Origin: Nonomuraea montanisoli
Lineage (GTDB): Bacteria; Actinomycetota; Actinomycetes; Streptosporangiales; Streptosporangiaceae
Length of the DNA: 64,000 nucleotides
Assembly: GCF_013363975.1 (NCBI RefSeq)
Contig: NZ_JABWGN010000016.1
Coordinates: 1-64,000, forward strand
Reading direction: 5' to 3'
This document shows, one piece after another, positions 59,101 to 64,000 of this stretch. The translations under genes were made by a program, and so were the position numbers. The notes below the pieces were generated by a model. It searched no databases and was not told the origin of the DNA. It worked only from the letters and a program-made list of their open reading frames with translations. Every line of letters begins with the position of its first letter. The first letter of the stretch is position 1.

Positions 59101-59325
59101 CTTGGGCCAGCTCACCCCTGGCGGCGCCTTCCACGCCTGTTTCTCGGTCGGGTCGGGGAGTTCGGGCAGCACCGGCACGGGCTTGCCGGAGACGGGCTTC
59201 TCCTTCTGCACCGAGGGCGCCGAGCGGGGCGCGGCGCTCGCGGGCAGGGCCGGCGCGAGGGGGGCGAGGACGACGACGGCCAGGACGGCCGCCAGCCGGC
59301 GCGGCCACGCCGACTCGCGCATCGC
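53125..59325 (-). CDS. Secreted RHS/YD-repeat protein with RHS core and basic helical tail
   Basis: About 2066 residues from start MRESAWPRRL. A signal peptide follows (AVLAVVVLAPLAPALPASAAP). The N-terminal ~900 residues resemble the shell-building part of actinobacterial RHS proteins; then YD repeats run to about residue 1700 (YDAYGRETSETDAVGTKS, YAYDHAGRLSTVTDSAGN and many more). The RHS-associated core is VHLGAREYDPKLGRFLSVDPV then NAYAYANNSPVTMSDPDGQ. After it come ~270 residues: a hydrophobic helix, a long Ala/Arg/Lys coiled coil and a disordered Gln/Pro/Arg-rich end, with no recognised toxin. The alternative start 59382 adds 19 low-GC codons including TTA. It follows the LamG gene. Confidence 0.9.
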   Translation of the reverse strand, partial: AMRESAWPRRLAAVLAVVVLAPLAPALPASAAPRSAPSVQKEKPVSGKPVPVLPELPDPTEKQAWKAPPGVSWPKAQTAELGGAAQLKAADAAFPVRLAAPEGGDAKTAKAAEAGPVRVELLDPAQVQRAGLLGVALRVSPGQGVAAKTGRTRLQIDYSGFRYASGGDYASRLRVVKLPDCVLTAATGACPLPEPVPTKNDTKAGTLTADFDTPALYAVTAAASGPAGDHASTSLAPSASWSVGAQSGDFNWDYDLRSPPALGGDEPELSVDYSSQSVDGRTASTNNQPSWVGEGFELNPSGYVERRYKSCMIDGKKTGDLCWDGENVTLSLGNSAVELVKDATSKQWRPKRDDGTRIEYLTGATNGDNNGEYWRVTAADGTQYTFGLNRLPGWVTGKPETKSVQTVPVFGNNSGEPCYNSTPANAWCQQAYRWNLDYAVDTHGNATTYWYAQEKNYYGRNMKPEQGTVYDRAGYLTRIDYGYLQNELFTKAPAARVVFETAERCLPSGTITCAADQLKKETAASWPDVPFDQICDAGVKCTDRLAPTFFTRKRLAKVTTQILNATGGYNPVDSWTLTHQFPASGDGMSPALWLASIQQTGHVGGTITLPKITFTGVQLANRVDANEGRAPLVKWRVQAVNNESGGELRVNYSAADCKPGDVPAADKNTRRCFPQRWAPPNESEVTDWFHKYLVTQTIEVDRVGGAPNVITDYEYLDGAAWRFADNVLVKPEHRTWSDYRGFGRVRVRQGDGQDAKRTLTEFRYFRGMHGDKLADGSKRSAQVTDSEGVKLDDLDQLAGFEREEILYDGDGGAILTATLEEPWSVKTAESTQGGVTKAAYVVEPKSMVTRTALDGGKWRRTGEERAYDTKGLLTQVEEQGDLASTDDDLCTRYTYARNDAAWMLDYTSRIQKVAAGCGTAVSKLAGDEIISDEKVQYDNKAYGQAPSKGDVTTVEHTVSGDGATIVESTHTYDAYGRETSETDAVGTKSTTTYSPAAGAPPTEIKEVNQLGHVERTLLEPAWGEPYAEIDTNNRRTDLEYDALGRLVKVWQPDRSKAAGQSPSTEYSYTMRTDGPSFVTTKTLNADGTYSASHELYDGLMRKRQTQEPAPRDDQTQDPALRDGRTITDTVYNSLGEAAKTNTGYFATGAPATDLLAVADTDVPNQVVTTFDGTGDANAQILRTKGQEKYRVTTTQQGDRIHVTPPPGGTATTRIGDADGRLIELRQYKGATPTGEYEATKYAYDHAGRLSTVTDSAGNVWRHHYDLRGREIKSEDPDKGVTTMTYNDADELVSTTDSRGKTLYYVYDVLGRRKELREGSETGALLAEWQYDALAKGHLNASIRYAGGQAYKTEINAIDSDYRPLRETVTVPEREGKLAGSYVLNTRYTIDDQVQSVSFPAAGGLAEESVVYTYDELSQPVKVTGLSAYVSATRYSKLGEILQYELGSGSKRTWLTYTHDEGTRRLSRMKVDREGAAATDLDLNYTYDAIGNITKIADKGASGPDTQCFTYDHLRRMTSAWTATDDCAAGSPQSDKIGGVAPYAVSYAYDSTGNRVKETKHAWGGAGESTRDYTYPAAGGKQPHALQTVGSDLFEYDAAGNTTRRKVGNSDQSLVWDAEGNLESVTEAGKTTSFVYSADGDRLIRKTSTDATLFVDDMELRFDFAKDAVEQTRYYTIGGEPIAVRTPDNQVYFLANDHQGTSQAAVNATTGELAVRRTTPFGENRGSPPAFWPGQRGFVGGTQDATTGLVHLGAREYDPKLGRFLSVDPVMEEQNPQQLNAYAYANNSPVTMSDPDGQLFWFVAAIVVRVAAQVIARRLAMAAARRAAIAAARAAARRAALAAARRRALAEAKRKAAAEAKKRIAEEAKKRAAAQARKKLQERARKNALERARKAETARAKRRAAAQARREAKRKEADQAAKRRASAAARTRNRRAGKLPSGVQRARQRPAQRPTSHRATQRQSPPRDSRQPMQPRPSQIYRNDGSTQPTQSYTVYRDGRTYPDGPPPAARPGGSGQGERQIFRPEKVEPENTRTGTVAETGFKMAQYMDKSGLADALDIIIWGLGG

Positions 59326-59350
59326 GCCCTGAAAACGATTCCAGTAGGAC

Positions 59351-59376
59351 TCTGACAGATCTAACTCGGACGATGT
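59351..59376 (-). promoter_or_regulatory. Shared motif upstream of the RHS gene
   Basis: On the gene strand ACATCGT ... ATCTGTCAGA, 26 bases, 20 of which match the block at 62922-62947 without gaps. Both outer parts are exact. It ends 25 bases before the preferred RHS start. It could be a promoter or regulator site. Confidence 0.5.
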
Positions 59377-59447
59377 GTCCATGAAACACCCAATCTGTTG
59401 GGGGGTTATTGGGCGGCTTGTGGTGAGATCTGGGTGGTCGTGGAAGG

Positions 59448-59478
59448 TCCCGGGGGCCCCGGGCCGAGGCCCCCGGGA
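59448..59478. terminator. Hairpin between the LamG and RHS genes
   Basis: TCCCGGGGGCC and GGCCCCCGGGA form a perfect 11-bp stem with a nine-base loop, five bases after the LamG stop. It may end or attenuate the transcript before the RHS gene. A smaller CCCAAT/ATTGGG pairing lies nearby. Confidence 0.75.
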
Positions 59479-59482
59479 AGAT

Positions 59483-62400
59483 TCATTGCGCGGCGAGCTG
59501 GGCGATCTGCTCGGCGCTCAGGGGGCCGTCGTAGACGCGGACGTCGTCCACGGCACCGGGCCAGTAACCGGTGTAGGCGCCGGCGCTCCTGGTCCGGCCG
59601 AACTGGAGCGCGCCCACGGCGTTCCACGCGCTGACGTGGCTGGTGACGGTCGTCTCGGTGAGCCGGCCGTTGACGTAGACGCTCAGCTCACCGCGCACGG
59701 CGTCGTAGACGCCGGCCACGTGGGTCCACTCCAGCGGCACGGCGACCGCGTCGGAGCGGGTGCGCACCAGGGCGGCGGTGTCGGCGTCGGAGGCCGCCAT
59801 GCCCAGCGCCCACCGGCCCTGCTCCTTGTCGAAGCCGAGCTGGAACCCGGCGGCCCGGGTGCCCGGCTGGGAGACGGCGGTGGCGTCGCGGGTGGGCAGG
59901 TAGTCGAGCTGGGTCCAGGCGGCGACCGTGAACCCGGCCTTGGTGTTGACCGCGGCCGCGGTGGTCTGGGCGTACCCGCCCACGCCGTCGAGCGCCAGCG
60001 CGCCGTCCAGCCAGCCCGCGGTCCAGGAGGCGCCGCCGGCGAGCGTCGCCGCCGTGCCCCGGCCGGAGGAGTCGGCGGCGGTGGTGCCCGCGTCCTCGTC
60101 CAGCTTCCAGTGGCCCACCAGCGTGGCGGCGCTGTTGACCAGGTCGGCCACCTCATCGCCGAACATGGCGCGTTCGTAGACGCGGACGTCGTCCACGTCG
60201 CCCGGCCAGAACTCGGCCGCGGCGCCGTTGACCTTGCCGCGGCCGACGGTGAGCGGCCCGGTGGCGTTCCACGGCTGGGTGAAGGCGACGCTGGACTCCA
60301 GCCTGCCGTTGACGTAGAGCGAGAGCCGGCCCGCCGCGGAGTCGTAGACGCCGGCCAGGTGGGTCCACTCGTTCAGCCTCGGGGCCGCCGCCGACAGCGC
60401 GCGGACCACCGGGGCGCCGTCGGCGTCCGCGCCCGCGCGGGCCAGCGCCCAGCGGTCGTCGGACCTGGAGTACTGGAGCGCGAAGCCGCCGGTCCGCGCG
60501 CCCTCCTGGGTGAGGAGGGTGGCGGTGGCGGCGTTGCCCGCCAGGCGGGCCCAGGCGGTGACGGTGAAGTTGCGGCTCGTGTCGGCGACGGGGCCCGAGG
60601 TCTGCGCGTACGCGTTGGCCAGGCGCAGCCCTGTGCCGGTCTTGCCGCTGGTCCACGTGGCGCCGTTCAGCGTCGCGGGGTGGGCGCCGGCGGCGTCGCC
60701 GGCCACGGCGCCCTGGCCCTCGTCGAGGGCCCAGTGGCCGCTGGGCGCCCTGCCGGCGTTGACGTTGAAGACGTACGTGCGGATCGGGCCGAGCTGGCCG
60801 GCGCGGTCCCTGCTGCGTACCGCCAGGACGTTGGGGCCGTCGTGGCGCGGGGTGAGCGCGATCGTGGCCCTGCCGTCGGAGCCCGGGGCGACCTCGGCCT
60901 TGGGCGTGGTGTCGAGCCCGTAGACGTACGCGGCGACGTCGGTGATCCCGTTGGGGTCGAAGGTGAACGTGCCCGCCAGGCCGAGCCCGTCGCTCCAGAC
61001 GTTCTCGGCGTACTGCGGCGAGGACACGACCGGCTCCCTGCCGGGGGCGGTGGCGTCCACGGTGGCCTCGCACCAGGGACTCCAGGCGCTGTTCGCCTTG
61101 CCGTCCTCCGCGCGGACGCGCCAGCGGATGAGCGCGCCGTCGGCGTACAGGGCCGCCGGGATCGTCGCGTAGTAGGCGCTGCCCGACGAGCCGGTCGCGG
61201 TGACGTACTCGCCGGTCTTCGTCCCGGCGGCGTCGTACCACTCGAAGCGGCCCTTGACCGAGTTGTCGGCGTCCTTCAGCTTGGCCCACAGCTTCGGCGT
61301 CGGGGTGCTGATGACCGGCCGCCCCTCACCGGAGACGCAGGCGCCTCCCGGGTCGGACCACGCGTCGGCGGCCACGGGGTCGGACGGGATCGAGTTGTAC
61401 TCGATGACCAGGCTCGGGTTGTTCTTGAACTTCTTCCAGGCGTAGACGTCGGTCTCGCTGGTCGCGCGCAGGCCGATCGTGACGTTCGCCCACTTCTTGG
61501 CGGCGGCGTCCACGACCTGGCTGGTGACGTTGAACTCCACGCCGCCGGGCAGGCAGGAGGCGCCCCAGCCCTTGGCCACGTTCACGGTGTCGAGGAGCTT
61601 GACCCACGAGGGCTGGTTGTTCCAGGTGGTGGACTTGCTGATCGAGTTGGTCGCCCACGCCTCCACCTTGCGGGCGCTGCACGAGTACGACCAGGTCTCG
61701 TACGTGCGCAGCGTGGCCTTGACGATCTGCTTGCCGTGGATCGTCGAGCCGGTGTTCATCTGGAAGAAGGAGCGGTTCTTCTGCGACTCGACGTGGCCCA
61801 CCCGGGCGACGTCGCTGGAGTTGAGGTAGTTGGAGTTGGGCCAGTTGCTCCAGACCGCCGTCCACGCGCCCCGGGCGGCCGAGAAGTACGGGTCCAGGTA
61901 GACGGGGAAGCGGGTCTTCTCATCCGCCAGCATCTTCCGGTCCGGCTTCAGCCGGAGCTGCCGGCCCGCCAGCTCGACGCCCATCGTGGCCTGCCTGGCC
62001 TCCGGCGAGCGGCCTTCCTTGAGCGCCTGCGGGCTGGTGATGCCCTCGGAGTCCCACATCGTCGGCGTGGGCGCGATGAAGAGCGTGCCGCCGCCGCTGT
62101 CGCGGGCCTCCAGGTTGCCCGCCTTGTCGGCCTTGACCGACAGGCCCTCGGTGGCGAGCGGGTACGTCAGCTCGGTCAGGCTCGCCGCCGCCTGGCGCGA
62201 CTTGACCACGAGGACGTGCGAGAAGCCGTCCACGTCGGCGGTGACCTGGAGGTCCACGCCCGGCCTGACCTCGGCGTAGGTGGCGGTGTCGCCGTTCAGG
62301 ACCGGCTTGGGCAGCGTGCCCGTCCAGCCGAGTTCCAGGGACTTGGCGCCGCGCGACAGGCGGGCCAGCGGGCCGGCGCCGCCGCCGGAGAACGTGAGCC

Positions 62401-62803
62401 CGGCCGCCGTGGCGACCGGCTCGATCGCCCCGTCGGGGCGCAGGCGCAGCGTGGTGTCCACGGGGACCCAGGCTCCGGCCTTGCGCACGCGCACCGGGCG
62501 GGCGAACTGCTCCAGGGTCAGCGTGCCGTCGGGCCTGGCCCAGACCTGGCGGGTCTCGGAGCGCAGCGCCTCGACCTCGACCTGCCGGCCGTCGCGGCGG
62601 GCGAGCGCCAGAGCGGCGTTCTCGGCCGGGTCGGCGCCGGGCCCGCCCGGTTCGCCGGAGCCGCGGGACGGTTCGCGGAGGGCGTCGTCGGCGGCGCGGA
62701 CCGGTTGTTGTCGGACGCCGGCCGCCGCGGCGGGTTCGTTCAGAGGCGCCGCCGCGACCGCCCCTGCCACCATGACCACGACCAGCCCACGACCAACGCG
62801 CAT
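59483..62803 (-). CDS. Secreted DNRLRE-domain and LamG-repeat protein
   Basis: About 1106 residues. Start ATG at 62803 (MRVGRGLVVVMVAGAVAAAP) gives a clear signal peptide; an upstream TTG is less likely. N-terminal ~300 residues are of the type found before RHS genes (VDTTLRLRPDGAIEPV, PDRKMLADEKTRFPVYLDPYFS). A DNRLRE-like beta domain follows (about 310-500: FFQMNTGSTIHGKQIVKATLRTYETW, STTWNNQPSW, VTSQVVDAAAKKWANVTIGLRA). Then come Ig-like strands and two LamG-like jellyroll domains (about 690-890 and 900-1100), each with EWTHLAGVYD and a VDDVRVY ending. It is a cell-surface or secreted binding protein, probably functioning with the adjacent RHS protein. Confidence 0.9.
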   Translation of the reverse strand: MRVGRGLVVVMVAGAVAAAPLNEPAAAAGVRQQPVRAADDALREPSRGSGEPGGPGADPAENAALALARRDGRQVEVEALRSETRQVWARPDGTLTLEQFARPVRVRKAGAWVPVDTTLRLRPDGAIEPVATAAGLTFSGGGAGPLARLSRGAKSLELGWTGTLPKPVLNGDTATYAEVRPGVDLQVTADVDGFSHVLVVKSRQAAASLTELTYPLATEGLSVKADKAGNLEARDSGGGTLFIAPTPTMWDSEGITSPQALKEGRSPEARQATMGVELAGRQLRLKPDRKMLADEKTRFPVYLDPYFSAARGAWTAVWSNWPNSNYLNSSDVARVGHVESQKNRSFFQMNTGSTIHGKQIVKATLRTYETWSYSCSARKVEAWATNSISKSTTWNNQPSWVKLLDTVNVAKGWGASCLPGGVEFNVTSQVVDAAAKKWANVTIGLRATSETDVYAWKKFKNNPSLVIEYNSIPSDPVAADAWSDPGGACVSGEGRPVISTPTPKLWAKLKDADNSVKGRFEWYDAAGTKTGEYVTATGSSGSAYYATIPAALYADGALIRWRVRAEDGKANSAWSPWCEATVDATAPGREPVVSSPQYAENVWSDGLGLAGTFTFDPNGITDVAAYVYGLDTTPKAEVAPGSDGRATIALTPRHDGPNVLAVRSRDRAGQLGPIRTYVFNVNAGRAPSGHWALDEGQGAVAGDAAGAHPATLNGATWTSGKTGTGLRLANAYAQTSGPVADTSRNFTVTAWARLAGNAATATLLTQEGARTGGFALQYSRSDDRWALARAGADADGAPVVRALSAAAPRLNEWTHLAGVYDSAAGRLSLYVNGRLESSVAFTQPWNATGPLTVGRGKVNGAAAEFWPGDVDDVRVYERAMFGDEVADLVNSAATLVGHWKLDEDAGTTAADSSGRGTAATLAGGASWTAGWLDGALALDGVGGYAQTTAAAVNTKAGFTVAAWTQLDYLPTRDATAVSQPGTRAAGFQLGFDKEQGRWALGMAASDADTAALVRTRSDAVAVPLEWTHVAGVYDAVRGELSVYVNGRLTETTVTSHVSAWNAVGALQFGRTRSAGAYTGYWPGAVDDVRVYDGPLSAEQIAQLAAQ

Positions 62804-62921
62804 CCGCCCTCGCAAGTGCGTGCCGAGGCAGGACGCCCCGCGGGTCAGGCCCGCGCGACGCCTCCACGATCTTCAGTTGCCGATCGGATTCTCATTCAGG
62901 ACACGCGTCCCGTCTAGATCT

Positions 62922-62947
62922 TCTGACAGATTTCATCAGAACGATGT
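62922..62947 (-). promoter_or_regulatory. Shared motif upstream of the LamG gene
   Basis: On the gene strand ACATCGT ... ATCTGTCAGA, matching 20 of 26 bases in the block before the RHS gene. It lies 118 bases before the LamG start. Part of it overlaps a TTCTGA / TCAGAA inverted repeat. Confidence 0.5.
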
Positions 62948-62989
62948 TCGAAGTGAAGAAAATTGCCAGGGCGTCGGCGCGGGGTGCGG

Positions 62990-63694
62990 TCAGAGCTGCG
63001 TCGGCAGCGGGTACGCGGCCGGGTTGACCCGCTTGACGATCTCGTCCAGCACCATGCGGACGTACGGCTCGCCCACCCACAGGTGCTTGGCCCCGTCCAC
63101 CCCGATGACCTCGGCCTGCGGCACCCGCGCGAACCGCTCCCGCGCCTCCTCCGGCCGCAGGTAGTCGTCGAACTCCGGCACCAGCACGGTCAGCGGCCGG
63201 CCGAAGCGCGCCCACGCGTCGAGGTCGTCGTCCGTGGCCCGGTGCAGCGGCGGCGACAGCAGGATCGCCCCCTCCACGAGCGGGTCGTGCGCCCACTTCA
63301 GCGCCAGCTCCGTGCCGAACGACCAGCCGACCACCCACACCCGGGGCAGGTCGTGGTACTCGGCGTACTCCAGGGCGGCGGCCACGTCGAAGCGCTCGCC
63401 CTCCCCGCCGTCGAAGGCCCCCTGCGACGTGCCGCGCTCGGACGACGTGCCGCGCGTGTTGAAGCGCAGCACCGCGAGGCCGGCCAGCGCGGGCAGCCGG
63501 TTGGCGGCCTTCTTGTAGACATGGCTGTCCATGAAGCCGCCGTGGGTGGGCAGCGGGTGCAGGGTGACCAGCGTGGCCACCGGGGGGCGGTCGGGGGGCA
63601 GGGCCAGCTCCCCCACCAGGGTCAGGCCGTCGCCGGTGTGCAGCTCGATCGGCTCCCGCCGGGCCGGCAGCTCGGTGCCCGCGCGAATCTCCAC
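62990..63694 (-). CDS. Alpha/beta hydrolase (dienelactone-hydrolase/YfhR-like)
   Basis: A 234-residue cytosolic hydrolase starting at GTG with CGAAGGG upstream. The sequence ATLVTLHPLPTHGGFMDSHVYKKAANRL gives the oxyanion turn, VWVVGWSFGTELALKW the nucleophile elbow (Ser), VLVPEFDDYLRPEEA the acid and GVDGAKHLWVGEPYVRMVLD the catalytic His. The group (alpha/beta hydrolases with a HPLPTHGG start) is common in bacteria; the substrate is unknown. It lies 186 bases upstream of the LamG gene on the same strand, with the shared motif between them. Confidence 0.92.
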   Translation of the reverse strand: MEIRAGTELPARREPIELHTGDGLTLVGELALPPDRPPVATLVTLHPLPTHGGFMDSHVYKKAANRLPALAGLAVLRFNTRGTSSERGTSQGAFDGGEGERFDVAAALEYAEYHDLPRVWVVGWSFGTELALKWAHDPLVEGAILLSPPLHRATDDDLDAWARFGRPLTVLVPEFDDYLRPEEARERFARVPQAEVIGVDGAKHLWVGEPYVRMVLDEIVKRVNPAAYPLPTQL

Positions 63695-63748
63695 CTTGGT
63701 CCCTTCGAGTGTTCGTGAGTACGGAGTTGAGGGCTGAGGGTGAGGGGA

Positions 63749-63979
63749 TCAGTAGCGGCTGCGGCCCGGGCCGCGGTCGAGCCGCTTGCGCCAGCACGCC
63801 GTGTGCCAGTGGCGCCGCTCCTCGTCGCCGCCGGGCCAGTTGGGCCAGGTCACCACGTGCGGCTTGCCGCCGGAGATCTCCTGGTCGCAGCCCGGGCACC
63901 GGTAGCTCTTGGCGGAGGAGGCGCCCGTGAGCGCGCGCACCTTCCACTCGCCGTCGGGCCACTCCTCGACGCGGTCCAT
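63749..63979 (-). CDS. Small zinc-ribbon-like protein
   Basis: A 76-residue protein starting MDRVEEWPDGEWKVRALTGASSAKSYRCPGCDQEI. One CxxC pair (CPGC) is followed by GKPHVVTWPNWPGGDEERRHWHTACWRKR, where His and Cys complete a likely zinc site (HWHTAC). Proteins of this form are conserved in actinobacteria, sometimes mislabelled ATP/GTP-binding. The function is unknown. It precedes the alpha/beta hydrolase gene on the same strand by 54 bases; both may be co-transcribed. Its upstream region is cut off by the window end. Confidence 0.85.
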   Translation of the reverse strand: MDRVEEWPDGEWKVRALTGASSAKSYRCPGCDQEISGGKPHVVTWPNWPGGDEERRHWHTACWRKRLDRGPGRSRY

Positions 63980-64000
63980 GCCCCGGGGGAAGCCGGCAGG

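Noticed and set aside
59375..62917. A plus-strand frame of about 1180 codons opposite the LamG gene
   Set aside because: Shadow frame: no signal peptide, domain or ribosome site, and the minus-strand frame has clear signal peptide and LamG domains.

Overview
The window is a very G+C-rich chromosomal segment with strong G/C bias at third codon positions, frequent GTG starts and actinobacterial marker genes: the mec-cysO-cysM cysteine module, a DUF3039 protein, a long coiled-coil DivIVA-family protein, and a pncB-clpS-DUF2017 cluster. It most resembles a filamentous actinomycete of the Streptosporangiales (Nonomuraea-like). That placement is inferred from gene content, not from a marker-gene tree. 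About sixty genes are packed closely. No prophage, insertion sequence, CRISPR array or rRNA was seen.

Layout. 1-3.8 kb: the 3' end of L-serine dehydratase, two small-membrane-protein genes of the AmaP/DUF6286 type, a PLP-dependent amino acid deaminase/aldolase, a DUF3618 protein and a Bcp peroxiredoxin. 3.9-4.5 kb: a lower-GC HNH endonuclease whose stop codon lies inside an odd tRNA-like gene (anticodon UAG, short variable arm). 4.8-10.1 kb: a sensor kinase/response regulator pair followed by an ABC exporter (ATPase plus large FtsX-type permease) with its own promoter. 10.2-12.0 kb: a putative toxin glutamine deamidase with a small YrhB-like partner. 12.1-13.9 kb: a membrane-anchored molybdopterin oxidoreductase carrying in-frame minisatellites. 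14.0-25.9 kb: a housekeeping block (rdgB, rph, MBL-fold hydrolase, murI, thioesterase, cysM, cysO, mec, DUF2017, clpS, pncB) that follows the mycobacterial Rv1330-Rv1341 order with insertions of an MFS transporter and a DUF3352 protein. It contains a probable 23-codon Cys-Arg-ending small ORF between mec and cysO. pncA follows pncB, so nicotinamide salvage is complete.

26-34.8 kb: a LacI regulator divergent from a 58-codon gene across a striking AT-rich palindrome, a DEAD/DEAH helicase, a repeat-rich membrane protein, an MFS permease, a secreted M43-type metalloprotease and DUF3039. 34.9-40.1 kb: two DHA2-type drug exporters, each divergent from a TetR regulator, with yqgE between them. 40.1-46.8 kb: NAD-malic enzyme, a cytidylate-kinase-like protein, a thioredoxin-fold YbbN protein lacking CxxC, a MarR regulator, a hairpin-rich leader before an unknown membrane protein, a DUF4230 protein and a 42-codon gene. 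Two copies of a gapless 119-bp repeat (105/119 identical) lie at two convergent gene junctions in this stretch. 46.8-53 kb: thiolase and methylmalonyl-CoA epimerase (divergent), a Scy/DivIVA-like coiled coil, an AI-2E-family permease, an alpha/beta hydrolase and an SDR dehydrogenase. 53.1-62.8 kb: two very large secreted proteins in tandem (an RHS/YD-repeat protein and a DNRLRE/LamG protein) that share a 26-nt motif in their upstream regions. 63-64 kb: an alpha/beta hydrolase and a small zinc-binding protein.

For novelty, the strongest candidates are the 119-bp repeat family, the non-canonical tRNA beside the HNH gene, the Cys-Arg small ORF inside the mec-cysO-cysM operon, the LacI palindrome with its tiny divergent gene, and the shared upstream motif of the RHS/LamG pair. 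None shows a clearly new multi-gene defence or biosynthetic system.
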